NCBI GenBank assembly: GCA_021798955.1
Contig: JAJZBK010000008.1
Span: 19,781-83,780 of the forward strand
DNA length: 64,000 nt
Source: Actinomycetes bacterium
GTDB taxonomy: Bacteria > Actinomycetota > Acidimicrobiia > Acidimicrobiales > RAAP-2
Direction of reading: 5' to 3'
Of the stretch, positions 1-8,288 are shown one piece after another (positions within the stretch are counted from its first letter, which is position 1; every line of letters begins with the position of its first letter). The translations under genes were made by a program, and so were the position numbers. A model generated the notes under the pieces. It was not told the DNA's origin. It ran no database searches and saw only the letters and a program-made list of their open reading frames with translations.

Positions 1-1
1 G

Positions 2-205
2 GGCCTCCGAGATCGAGGGGACATCGAGCTCCTGGTCCAGCGCTGTGGGCTCACCACGAAGGACGAGGTGCTGGCTCTCTACGAGGAGTACTTCCCCGAG
101 GATCCTCTTCCGGCTCGGGCCGGGCCGTTGATCAGGGCAGCTCTGGCGAAATCGGAGCCCACTGATGGAGACAGGGGCCCCAGGGACGACGGACTGTCCT
201 CCTAG
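2..205 (+). CDS. C-terminal end of a DUF6036-like nucleotidyltransferase protein (5' truncated by the window)
   Basis: Reading frame 2 is open from the window edge to a TAG at 203-205 and gives 67 residues. It contains an 'RDRGDIELLV' motif, then 'LTTKDEVLALYEEYFPED' and a helical tail. The RDR/E-D-I motif followed by a helix and a Y/F-P pair resembles the C-terminal end of DUF6036 and related nucleotidyltransferase-like proteins, some of which belong to toxin-antitoxin or abortive-infection loci. That resemblance is from memory of the family. The catalytic part lies outside the window, so function and completeness cannot be judged. Confidence 0.55.
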   Translation, partial: GLRDRGDIELLVQRCGLTTKDEVLALYEEYFPEDPLPARAGPLIRAALAKSEPTDGDRGPRDDGLSS

Positions 206-300
206 TCATCAGGGCGGTGGCGGGGCGGCCATGTTGGGGGCGTCGTGGCGGCGGTGCACCTCGGCTGCCTGGTGCCGGGCGCATCTGCGGAGCTACGAGG

Positions 301-1491
301 TCAGGGCGCGCCGGGGGACGGCGCCGCACCACTATCCCCCGAATCGGCCGACCCCGACCCACCCAACCCGCCCGGTCCGGTCCGGTCCGGTCCGGTCGAT
401 GTACCTCCAGCCGGGACCGGCCCGCCCGACGACGAGGCCGACGAGGATGCCGCTCCGTAGGTCCGGTAGTACTCCTTCCACACCAGCCGATGGACGGGGA
501 CCTTCCGAGGCAGGTCGCGGATGCCAGGCAGGAACGGCACCAAGAGCAGGCCGAGAGAGAGGACCGTCATGATGGCGATGACCTCCACGTCGGCGTTCCT
601 CGACGTGCGCATGGGGTCCACCTGGTACCACATGGTGTAGAGCCACAGCCACGGCTGGCCCGGCCAAGAGCCGGTCTCGTTCATCATCCCCCACTGCGTG
701 CCCTGCATCTTCTGGGCCGTGACGATCTTGTTCCAGTAGCTGTTCGGCTGGGCCACCGCCGAGTCGCCCAAGAAGAGGATGGGGTTCGTGTAGTTGGTGG
801 TGTAGAAGCTGGCGTGCGCCACCAGCTGGGCGTCGAGACCTCCGGAGCGCGCCATCGACAGGAAGCCTGCGAGCATGGTGCCGACCGGGCCGTAGTTGCC
901 CGGCGGCACGACCATGCGGGTGTCGACCACGGTCGCCTTGGAGAGGGCTCGCCCGTAGGCGGTGTCCCACGCCATCTTGGTGGCCTCGGGGGCGCGCTCG
1001 TAGGAGTGCAGGGCGGCCGTCAGAGCGGGCTGACCGGACACCGTGCCCAGGGGATCGAGCACGAAGTCCTTCGCCGGGTCGATGGGGTCGGTGACCCCGA
1101 CGGCCCGCTGGATGGACACGCCGTAGACGTACTGGACGGAGCCCGATCCGTGGTTGTACGGAGGTCCGTAGGTGGCCGACGTGCTGGTGCCGTTCAACTC
1201 GCTCAGGGCGATCTGGGTGAACCCGATGGGCTGAGCCGACGCCCACTCCTGCAAGGTGACCGCCGGCACGTCCGGCGACGAGAAGAGGATCGCCAGCACC
1301 GCCACCAGGATGACCACGACCACCATCGCGATCGTCCCCTCCTTGAGGATGTCGTAGCGGCGGTGCGGGCCGCGCCACGGCGCGGCCTCGGCCTGCTGGC
1401 GCGCCCGACGCCGAGCCCGGCGGCTCTGCTCGTCGGGACGACCACCATCCGGGCCCGGGGCCGTGTCGGCCAACGCGTGCACTTCGCTCAT
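301..1491 (-). CDS. Cytochrome b-associated membrane protein with large extracytoplasmic domain
   Basis: A 396-residue protein. The ATG overlaps the stop of the cytochrome b gene by four bases (ATGA), so the two are translationally coupled. After a basic N-terminus, a membrane helix lies near residues 55-75 ('IAMVVVVILVAVLAILF'). It is followed by about 250 non-membrane residues rich in aromatic and Pro residues, a second helix near 320-340, and a Gly/Ser/Pro-rich tail. I see no CxxCH haem site, no Rieske CxH motif and no subunit IV-like multi-helix pattern. Its position implies it is an accessory or anchoring subunit of a quinol-oxidising cytochrome b complex, which is inference. The extreme C-terminus is encoded by a CCGGT tandem array. 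Confidence 0.6.
   Translation of the reverse strand: MSEVHALADTAPGPDGGRPDEQSRRARRRARQQAEAAPWRGPHRRYDILKEGTIAMVVVVILVAVLAILFSSPDVPAVTLQEWASAQPIGFTQIALSELNGTSTSATYGPPYNHGSGSVQYVYGVSIQRAVGVTDPIDPAKDFVLDPLGTVSGQPALTAALHSYERAPEATKMAWDTAYGRALSKATVVDTRMVVPPGNYGPVGTMLAGFLSMARSGGLDAQLVAHASFYTTNYTNPILFLGDSAVAQPNSYWNKIVTAQKMQGTQWGMMNETGSWPGQPWLWLYTMWYQVDPMRTSRNADVEVIAIMTVLSLGLLLVPFLPGIRDLPRKVPVHRLVWKEYYRTYGAASSSASSSGGPVPAGGTSTGPDRTGPGGLGGSGSADSGDSGAAPSPGAP
372..396. repeat. Five tandem copies of CCGGT
   Basis: Five perfect 5-bp units lie inside the 3' end of the cytochrome b-associated gene. They encode part of its Gly/Pro/Thr/Asp-rich tail. Because the unit is not a multiple of three, a change in copy number would shift the tail frame, so the tail sequence is probably unconstrained. 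Confidence 0.85.
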
Positions 1492-2525
1492 CGCTGGCCT
1501 CCGGTCACCACGGTCTCCTCCAGGTCTGCTGCGATGCCGAGGGGGCCCGCTTCGGGTCCGTCGTGCGTCGACTGGTGCTCGGCCGACGCGACCTCGCCCG
1601 CCGCGCCGCCGCCCGTGCCCAGGTGCTCGGGCAGTGCGTCGATGGGCGGTGCCACGCCTCGGAGCCGGACCATGACGATGTGGATGGTGACGATCACGAC
1701 CAGCACCAACGGGATGAAGACGATGTGGAGCATCAGCGCCTGGCCGAAGTTCATGGTGTTGAAGAACGCCCCGATGCCGGCTCCGTTCATGGCGTCCTTC
1801 GCCTCGAAGGCGATCCACTGGGAGTCGAAGTTGGTCTGCGACATGTACCCGGTGAACGCCTCGAAGACCGCCACCAAGAACGCCACCACACCGGTCATCC
1901 AGGTGAGCTGGCGCTTACCCCGCCACGACGCCATCCAGAACTTGCCCCAGAGGTGGATGGCCATGAAGCCCATGAAGCACTCGACGCTCCACAGGTGGAG
2001 GGAGTTGACGAACAGCCCGACGGCACTCTCGTGCCACCAGATCGGTCCCTCCAGCGCCAGCACGCACCCCGAGGCGATGACAGCAGCCAGGGACACCATG
2101 GTGAGGACGCCGAACACGTAGATCCACGAGGCGACGTAGGCGGGCTGGCTGTCGGGGAGCATCTTGTCGGGAGGGAGGTGGCGGAGCCACACCGACCGGA
2201 GCCGTGCCGTCCACAAGGTCGGGTCCCCGGTAGGCGGCGCCGACTTCGGACCGGGCCCACCGGTCGGAGCCGCTGCGGCCGATCCCTCCTTCGACCCAGG
2301 CGACGCCGGCCCAGCCGGCGTCGTGCCCGTCGAGCTGCTGCCCCGGGGCTCGCCGTGCCGGCTGTGGACGAACGGGACGAGCAGGGCCAGCACGAAGAGC
2401 ACGAGCATGGCCACGATGACCAAGAGGTTGGCCAGCGAGATGAGGACGAACCCCCAGTGGAAGTAGTGACCGGGAGCGTTGAGGTTGACGACCGACGCGA
2501 ACAACGGTCCTGTCGACGTCACCAC
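1488..2525 (-). CDS. Cytochrome b, N-terminal-domain type (b6-like) subunit of a quinol oxidoreductase
   Basis: A 345-residue integral membrane protein. The conserved bis-haem region shows one His pair in 'HLWSVECFMGFMAIH' (H-X13-H) and a second in 'HIVFIPLVLVVIVTIH' (H-X14-H). The X14 spacing is the one known from cytochrome b6. An extra N-terminal membrane helix and a Gly/Ser/Pro-rich linker of about 60 residues precede the core. I chose the GTG at 2523-2525 because a GGAG lies about 9 nt upstream. The upstream ATG would add an Arg-rich stretch. The gene is coupled to the next one downstream. No Rieske or cytochrome c gene is adjacent, so the rest of the complex must be encoded elsewhere or be unusual. 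Confidence 0.85.
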   Translation of the reverse strand: MVTSTGPLFASVVNLNAPGHYFHWGFVLISLANLLVIVAMLVLFVLALLVPFVHSRHGEPRGSSSTGTTPAGPASPGSKEGSAAAAPTGGPGPKSAPPTGDPTLWTARLRSVWLRHLPPDKMLPDSQPAYVASWIYVFGVLTMVSLAAVIASGCVLALEGPIWWHESAVGLFVNSLHLWSVECFMGFMAIHLWGKFWMASWRGKRQLTWMTGVVAFLVAVFEAFTGYMSQTNFDSQWIAFEAKDAMNGAGIGAFFNTMNFGQALMLHIVFIPLVLVVIVTIHIVMVRLRGVAPPIDALPEHLGTGGGAAGEVASAEHQSTHDGPEAGPLGIAADLEETVVTGGQR

Positions 2526-2681
2526 GATCCACCGCTCCCGCCGACGTCGCTTCGTGCTGCTCCCACACCTGCTCCTCTCTGCGCCGCCCCCGAGCGACGC
2601 TACCGGGCAGCAGGGCCGGGAAGCAATGCCGCGAGCTGTCGGGACGGATGCCCTTGGCACCGGCCCGGTGACGCCGGCAGG

Positions 2682-3734
2682 TCAGGTGACGAGGTCGGCG
2701 ACCACCGCAGCCAACCCGTCCGGGTCGAGCAACGGTGCAGTGACGGGCCGGAGCCCGATGCTCGCCACGGCGCGCTCGTCGGCGTCACCCTCGTCGAGCA
2801 CGAACGACCCGATGAGCCCGGGGAAGCGACGGGCGTAGTGCGCAGCGACACCGGCAGCGGAGTCCTCGTCGCCGGTGGCGGCGAGCACCTGTCGGCGAGC
2901 CCTGGCGTGGTGCTCGACTGGCCCAGGAGGCGGGGTCGCTGCCGTCGTCGGCGCGACCGCCACCACCCGCCGCACCCGCTCCAGGGCACCGACCACGCCG
3001 TCGAGCGCCAAGATGGTGCCGATGCTCGTCACCGGGTTGCTCGGGCCGAGCACGACGGCGTCGGCACCAGACAGGGCGGCAAGCGCCGCCGGAGCACCCG
3101 GGCCGCGGGCGACGATGACCTCGTGCACCGACGGGACGGCCCGGGCACCGACGTACCACTCCTCGAAGCCGGTGACCCGGCCGTCGGCGAGGGCCAGCAG
3201 CGTGGGCGACGGGAGGTCCGACGCCGGCAGGACGGCGACCCCCGCAACCCCGAGGCGGCGAGCGAGCTCACCGGTCACCTCGGTCAGCGACGCCCCCGAG
3301 CGCAGGAGGTCGGTGCGGACCAGGTGGGTGGCCAGGTCGCGGTCGCCCACACCGAACCAGCCGGGCTCGCCCAGGGCTTCGAGTGCCTCCCGCCCGTGGA
3401 AGGTCTCGCCGGCAAGCCCCCAGCCCCGCTCCCGGTCGAGCCGTCCGCTCAAGGCGTAGAGCACCGTGTCGAGGTCGGGGCAGACCCGCAGGCCGTGCCA
3501 GTCGAGGTCGTCCCCGACGTTCACCACCGTGGTCAGCCGGCCCGGTCCGAGGGCCTTGGCCAAGGCCGGTACCAGATGGGAGCCACCAAGCCCCCCGGTG
3601 AGCAGCACCGTCCCGCCCCCGCTCACCGGACCACCCGTCCCTCGCGGCGGCCCTTCTCCCTCTCCGTGGGGGTCCTCACCGAGCGAGCTCGCCCCGGCCA
3701 TTGCGCCGACCGCCTGCCCGGGAGCAGTGACCAC
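2682..3734 (-). CDS. cofD: 2-phospho-L-lactate transferase (coenzyme F420 biosynthesis)
   Basis: A 350-residue protein of the CofD/FbiA family. In this family the enzyme transfers a phospho-lactyl, phosphoenolpyruvyl or related group to the deazaflavin Fo. The glycine-rich start of the fold, 'VLLTGGLGGSHLVPAL', lies at residues 43-58, followed by 'TTVVNVGDDLDWHGLRVCPDLDT', whose NVGDD and DLDT elements are family hallmarks. 'VLGPSNPVTSIG' near residue 230 is the conserved substrate loop. The first 36 residues are Gly/Pro-rich, and a GTG at 3624-3626 is a plausible internal start. The gene agrees with the F420-dependent LLM-type enzyme at 34094. In other actinobacteria it usually neighbours fbiB, but not here. 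Confidence 0.9.
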   Translation of the reverse strand: MVTAPGQAVGAMAGASSLGEDPHGEGEGPPRGTGGPVSGGGTVLLTGGLGGSHLVPALAKALGPGRLTTVVNVGDDLDWHGLRVCPDLDTVLYALSGRLDRERGWGLAGETFHGREALEALGEPGWFGVGDRDLATHLVRTDLLRSGASLTEVTGELARRLGVAGVAVLPASDLPSPTLLALADGRVTGFEEWYVGARAVPSVHEVIVARGPGAPAALAALSGADAVVLGPSNPVTSIGTILALDGVVGALERVRRVVAVAPTTAATPPPGPVEHHARARRQVLAATGDEDSAAGVAAHYARRFPGLIGSFVLDEGDADERAVASIGLRPVTAPLLDPDGLAAVVADLVT

Positions 3735-3763
3735 CAGTCATCTACTCAACCTATACCGCGGTA

Positions 3764-3781
3764 CTTGACTGACGAGTCAAG
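3764..3781. promoter_or_regulatory. 18-bp inverted repeat, likely TetR-type operator
   Basis: CTTGACT-GACG-AGTCAAG is a perfect 7-bp-arm palindrome between divergent cofD (30 bp away) and the acyl-CoA operon (157 bp away). On the minus strand the right arm supplies a TTGACT -35 and TATAGG at 3755-3750 a possible -10, though the 19-bp spacing is long. Palindromes of this size are typical of TetR-family regulators of acyl-CoA genes. No regulator gene is adjacent, so its protein is unknown. Confidence 0.5.
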
Positions 3782-3938
3782 GAGGTGCAAGGTTCGAGTT
3801 GCGCCATCGTCACGACCTCGGGCGCCCGTGCCGCACGGGGGGCTGGCAGGCCGCGACGTGCACGACGACCCGTTGTGCCGCCCGACGACGCAGCGGCCTG
3901 CTGCCGGAGCGGGCACCGGACACGAGTGGGGGGACGAG

Positions 3939-5189
3939 ATGTACGCAGAGCTCCCGTCGGGACTTTCCGAGGAGCAGGAGGCCATCCGCACCGAGGTGCA
4001 CCGGTTCGGCGCCGACGTCCTTCGGCCGACCAGCCTCCAGCTCGACCGCCTCTCACCCGACGACGTCGTCGAGGCGAGCTCCCCGCTGTGGAAGGTGTTC
4101 CGGGCGTGGTACGAACTAGGGAGCCACGCCGCGTCGCTGCCGGCCGCCTACGGCGGGCTCGAGCTCGACGCCGCCACCAGCCACGCCCTCTTCGTCGAGC
4201 TGGGCTGGGCTGCCGCCGACCTCGCCATCAGCCTCGGGGTGGCAGCGATGCCCTTCCAGCTCGCCGCCCAGGTGGCCCTGCTGGCCGGCAACGACCGACT
4301 GGCCGACGAGGTGATCCGTCCGTTCGTCGAGGACCGTGAGGCACGCTACGTCGGCTGCTGGGCGATCACCGAGCCCGGCCACGGCTCCGACACCCTCGGT
4401 GTCGGGCGGGCCGAGTTCCACGATCCCGCCGGTGCCGGTGCCTGCCGTGCCCGCCGGGACGGCGGTGACATCGTGGTGAGCGGGCAGAAGTCGGCGTGGG
4501 TCTCCAACGGATCGATTGCCACCCACGCGCTCTTGTTCTGCACCATGGACGAGCAGCGGGGCATGGCCGGGGGCGCCGTGGTTATGGTCCCCCTCGACCT
4601 CCCCGGGGTCAGCCGGGGGGCACCCCTCGACAAGCATGGCCAACGCGCCCTCAACCAGGGCGAGATCTTCTTCGACGAGGTACGGGTACCGGGGTGGTGC
4701 CTGCTGGCCGACCCCGACCTCTACCCGACGGCGCTCGAGCTCACCCTCTCGCACGCCAACTCCGGCATGGGCGCCGTCTTCGCCGGGCTCGCCCGGGCCG
4801 CCTTCGAAGAAGCGCTGACATACGCACGGGGGCGGGTCCAGGGGGGCAAGCCCATCGCCGAGCACCAGCTCGTCCAGTCGAAGCTCTTCACCATGTTCGC
4901 CCGCACGCAGCAGGCGCGTGCGCTCTCCAAGACAGCGATGGTGGGGCTCTCCGAGCTCGGCGGACTGGGCGGGCTCGCCCACGCCATCAGTTCCAAGGTC
5001 ACCTGCACCGACACGGCCTTCGCCGTGGCCAGCGACGCCGTCCAGATCTACGGTGGCACGGGCATGGTCCGCGGCCTGCTCGTCGAGAAGCTCCTACGCG
5101 ACGCTCGTGCCTCGCTGATCGAGGACGGCGTCAACGAGTTCCTCGGCCTCGTGGCCGCCCGGCAACTGGTGGACTCCTATGCCTGCTGA
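3939..5189 (+). CDS. Acyl-CoA dehydrogenase family protein
   Basis: A 416-residue flavoprotein of the acyl-CoA dehydrogenase fold, first gene of the plus-strand acyl-CoA operon. 'CWAITEPGHGSD' near residue 145 is the FAD-contacting TEP-G-SD motif, and 'VQIYGGTGM' near 370 is the conserved C-terminal FAD-binding loop. The position that normally carries the catalytic Glu (YEGT in many members) reads 'IEDGVNEF' here, so the base may be Asp or lie elsewhere. The start is the ATG preceded by GGGGGACGAG. Substrate is not predictable, but the neighbouring ligase and SCP-x-type thiolase point to beta-oxidation of a medium, long or branched acyl chain. Confidence 0.85.
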   Translation: MYAELPSGLSEEQEAIRTEVHRFGADVLRPTSLQLDRLSPDDVVEASSPLWKVFRAWYELGSHAASLPAAYGGLELDAATSHALFVELGWAAADLAISLGVAAMPFQLAAQVALLAGNDRLADEVIRPFVEDREARYVGCWAITEPGHGSDTLGVGRAEFHDPAGAGACRARRDGGDIVVSGQKSAWVSNGSIATHALLFCTMDEQRGMAGGAVVMVPLDLPGVSRGAPLDKHGQRALNQGEIFFDEVRVPGWCLLADPDLYPTALELTLSHANSGMGAVFAGLARAAFEEALTYARGRVQGGKPIAEHQLVQSKLFTMFARTQQARALSKTAMVGLSELGGLGGLAHAISSKVTCTDTAFAVASDAVQIYGGTGMVRGLLVEKLLRDARASLIEDGVNEFLGLVAARQLVDSYAC

Positions 5190-5279
5190 GCTCCACGGAG
5201 CCGCTCGGACACCGTCCAACCACCCCGGGCTCGGCCAGGACGCGCCCTGCCCGGTTCGCCCGGCCACCGGAGCAGGCGC

Positions 5280-6884
5280 GTGACCCGCGCCCAGTCCGCC
5301 GTCGAACTGCTCGTTCGCGAGCGGGCCCGCGCCCACCCCGATGCCACGTGGCTGGCCTTCGGAGACGAGACCTACACCTGGGGAGAGGTGCTCAGCTTCG
5401 CCCGGCGCGCCGCCAACGGCTGGCTCGAGCTCGGCGTGCGTCCGGCCGACCGGGTAGCCATCCTGCTCGGCAACTGCCCGGAGTTCATCTGGTCGTACCT
5501 CGGTCTGCTGTTCATGGGAGCCGGGCCGGTGCCGGTCAACACGGCACAGCGGGGCGTGACGCTCCACCACATCCTGGCCGACTCCGGGGTCCGAGCCGCC
5601 ATCGTCTCCGAAGCGCTCCGCCCCGTCTTCGACGAAGCACGTGTCGGCTGCCCCGACCTCGCCCACACGGTGGTCGTCGGAGGACGGCCCGGCGGCGGCA
5701 TCGACTGGGACGTCGAGCGACTCCTCGGTGCCGCGGACACCGAGCCCGTCGTCGACCTCGCCGAGGCGCCCCCGGCTGCGGCCATGCTCTACACGTCGGG
5801 GACCACCGGGCCACCGAAGGGCGTGGTGACGAGCAGCTACGACGCCAGCCCCATCGGCATGCTCCTCGGCGCCGCCGGCGTCGGGCCCGGCGAGACCATG
5901 TACACACCGCTGCCCCTCTTCCATGGCAACGCCCTCTACGTCTCGATGATCGGCTCCATGGTCCTCGACGCCCGCTTCGCCCTGGCCGAGCGGTTCAGCG
6001 CGTCGCGCTTCTTCGACGACTGTCGGCGCTTCGACGCCGTCGAGTTCAACGCCCTGGGCGGCATGATCTCCATCTTGTTGAAGCAACCGGTCCGTCCGGA
6101 CGACGCCGACAACCCAGTGCGCACCGTCCTGTCTGCCGGCTGCCCGCCGGACCGGTGGGAAGAGTTCGAACGGCGCTTCGGCCTCCGCCTGGTCGAGTGG
6201 TTCGGGATGGTCGACGCCCCGGGCATCCTCCTCAACACCGAGGGCCGGGTGGGCTCCATGGGAAAGCCCATCGCCGGGGTCGAGTTCGCCGTCGTCGACG
6301 ACGCCGGCCAACCGGTTCCCGTCGACACGACCGGCGAGCTGGTCTTCCGCCACCCGGCAGGTCAGCTCACCCACTACCACGGGCTCCCCGACGCCACCGA
6401 GGCCGCCTACCGCGGCGGGTGGTTCCACACCGGCGACCTGGCCAGCCAGGACGCCGAGGGCTTCTACTACTACAAGGGCCGGAAGAAGGAGTCCATCCGG
6501 CGGCTCGGGGAGAACATCTCGGCGTGGGAGATCGAGACCGTCGTGAACGCCCACCCGGCTGTCCAGGAGTCGGCCGCCCACGCCGTTCCCTCCGAGCTGG
6601 GTGAGGACGAGGTGAAGCTCGTCGTCGTGCCCAAGCCCGGTGCACACGTCTCGCCCGAGGCCCTCACCGAGTTCTGCGATGGCAAGGTGGCCGGCTACGC
6701 CGTGCCCCGCTACGTGGAGATCGTCGACGAGCTGCCGAAGACGGGCACCCAGCGGGTGCGCTACGGCGTCCTGAAGGAACGGGGCATCACCCCGGCAACC
6801 TGGGACCGCCTCGGCACCGACGACGCTGCCGGGTCCCCTGCCGGGTCCCCTGCCGGCGCAACCACGAAGGAGCAGCATGCGTGA
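5280..6884 (+). CDS. AMP-forming acyl-CoA synthetase (CaiC/FadD-like)
   Basis: A 534-residue ANL-superfamily ligase that would activate a carboxylic acid with ATP and CoA. The P-loop-like motif 'LYTSGTTGPPKG' lies near residues 170-181, 'FHTGDLASQD' near 382 carries the conserved TGD, and 'YYKGRKKESIRRLGENIS' near 400 contains the hinge and the GEN motif. The C-terminal lysine region is 'LPKTGTQRVRYGVLK', where the usual final catalytic Lys context (PKT-TGK-qK) reads with Gln-Arg, so that Lys is not obvious. The GTG start is preceded by GGAGCAGG. The 3' end overlaps the thiolase start by 8 bases. The tail carries a short 'AGSPAGSPAG' repeat. Confidence 0.85.
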   Translation: MTRAQSAVELLVRERARAHPDATWLAFGDETYTWGEVLSFARRAANGWLELGVRPADRVAILLGNCPEFIWSYLGLLFMGAGPVPVNTAQRGVTLHHILADSGVRAAIVSEALRPVFDEARVGCPDLAHTVVVGGRPGGGIDWDVERLLGAADTEPVVDLAEAPPAAAMLYTSGTTGPPKGVVTSSYDASPIGMLLGAAGVGPGETMYTPLPLFHGNALYVSMIGSMVLDARFALAERFSASRFFDDCRRFDAVEFNALGGMISILLKQPVRPDDADNPVRTVLSAGCPPDRWEEFERRFGLRLVEWFGMVDAPGILLNTEGRVGSMGKPIAGVEFAVVDDAGQPVPVDTTGELVFRHPAGQLTHYHGLPDATEAAYRGGWFHTGDLASQDAEGFYYYKGRKKESIRRLGENISAWEIETVVNAHPAVQESAAHAVPSELGEDEVKLVVVPKPGAHVSPEALTEFCDGKVAGYAVPRYVEIVDELPKTGTQRVRYGVLKERGITPATWDRLGTDDAAGSPAGSPAGATTKEQHA

Positions 6885-8157
6885 CGTCATGGTCGTCGGA
6901 GCCGGGATGACCCGCTTCGGCAAGTTCTTCGACCGGAGCGTCCGGTCGCTGGCCGAGGAAGCCGTCGGCGACGCCATGGCCGATGCCGGCGTGCGTCCGG
7001 ACCAGATCGAGTTCACGGCCTTCGGCAACGCGGTGGGAGGGATCCTCCAGGGCCAGGAGATGATCCGCGGCCAGTCGGCGCTCCACCACACCGGCATCCT
7101 CGGTTCGCCCATCGTCAACGTGGAGAACGCCTGCGCCTCGGCCTCCAGCGCCTTCCACCTGGCCTGGCAGGCCATCGCCTCGGGCTCGGCCGAGATCGCG
7201 CTGGCCGTCGGCGCGGAGAAGCTCACCCACGCCGACAAGATCCGGTCGTTCGCCGCCATCGGCACCGCCCTCGACCTCGAGGAGATGCCGGCCATCCGCG
7301 ACCTGCTGTCCTCCGTGCTCCTCGGCTGGCCACCACCGGGGGCACCTGCCGGGGACGAGCCGGCCAGTGGTGGTGGTGGGAGCTCGTCGTCCGGGTCCGG
7401 GTCCGAGAGCGCCATGAGCAGCTCGCCGTTCATGGACGTCTACGCGGCGATGACCCGTACGTACCTGCAGCACAGCGGCGGCACCCCCGCCGACCTGGCC
7501 CAGATCTCGGTGAAGAACCACCGGCACGCCTCCCTCAACCCGAAGGCCCAGTACCGCGACGTGGTGACCGTCGACGACGTCCTGGCCAGCCGGATGGTGT
7601 CTGACCCCCTCACCGTCCTCATGTGCTCCCCCATCGCCGACGGCGCCGCCGCACTGGTGCTGGCCTCGGCCGACGCCATGGCCCGGCTGGGCGTGCCGGG
7701 GGTGCGGGTGCGGGCGTCGGTGCTCGCTTCCGGACGCGACCGCGACCTCGACGAGCCGAGCGTGGCCGAGCGGACCGCCCGGCGGGCGTACGAGGTGGCA
7801 GGCATCGGTCCCGACGACCTCGACGTCGTCGAGGTCCACGACGCAGCGGCCACCGCCGAGCTCCTGCTCTACGAGGAGCTGGGCCTGTGCGCACCGGGCG
7901 AGGGGCCCAAGCTCTTGGCCTCGGGGGCCACCGAACTGGGCGGCCGGGTGCCGGTCAACCCGAGCGGCGGCCTCCTGTCGCGAGGTCATCCCATCGGCGC
8001 CACCGGCTGCGGCCAGCTCGTCGAACTGGTCGACCAGCTCCGCGGCCGCTGCGGCGAGCGCCAGGTAGCAGGAGCACGGGTGGCCCTAGCCGAGAACGGC
8101 GGCGGCTTCATCGGCACGGACGCCGCCGCCACCGTCATCACCATCCTCGGGACCTGA
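6877..8157 (+). CDS. SCP-x-type thiolase with low-complexity insertion
   Basis: A 426-residue thiolase-fold protein, third gene of the operon. The acylated cysteine is C86 in 'VNVENACASAS'. A 'VEVHDAAATAEL' motif and 'NPSGGLLSRGHPIGATG' give the two active-site histidines. The second Cys of classic thiolases is absent, as is usual in the SCP-x subfamily. Residues 151-180 are a Pro/Gly/Ser insert ('SGGGGSSSSGSGSESA') in what should be a folded loop domain. It probably thiolyses, or catalyses a retro-Claisen step on, a 3-oxoacyl-CoA made by the neighbouring dehydrogenase and ligase. Confidence 0.85.
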   Translation: MRDVMVVGAGMTRFGKFFDRSVRSLAEEAVGDAMADAGVRPDQIEFTAFGNAVGGILQGQEMIRGQSALHHTGILGSPIVNVENACASASSAFHLAWQAIASGSAEIALAVGAEKLTHADKIRSFAAIGTALDLEEMPAIRDLLSSVLLGWPPPGAPAGDEPASGGGGSSSSGSGSESAMSSSPFMDVYAAMTRTYLQHSGGTPADLAQISVKNHRHASLNPKAQYRDVVTVDDVLASRMVSDPLTVLMCSPIADGAAALVLASADAMARLGVPGVRVRASVLASGRDRDLDEPSVAERTARRAYEVAGIGPDDLDVVEVHDAAATAELLLYEELGLCAPGEGPKLLASGATELGGRVPVNPSGGLLSRGHPIGATGCGQLVELVDQLRGRCGERQVAGARVALAENGGGFIGTDAAATVITILGT

Positions 8158-8163
8158 CCGGGC

Positions 8164-8203
8164 CAGCCCCGGTCGGAGCGGTTCAGCCCCGGTCGGAGCG
8201 GTT
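8164..8203. repeat. Two tandem copies of a 20-bp unit
   Basis: CAGCCCCGGTCGGAGCGGTT occurs twice without a spacer in the gap between thiolase and nitroreductase genes. No binding site or hairpin is obvious. It is one of many local duplications in the window. Confidence 0.9.
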
Positions 8204-8288
8204 GGGCCCAAATGGGTCGGGCGGGGCACGCCCGTCGGGGCATCGCAGGACTCAGCAGGAACGACGACAGCAGCAGAAGGGGAGCACC

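Noticed and set aside
217..2121. 634-residue plus-strand ORF over the cytochrome b genes
   Set aside because: Arg/His/Gly-rich antisense shadow in high-GC DNA. The opposite strand has clear haem motifs and membrane helices.
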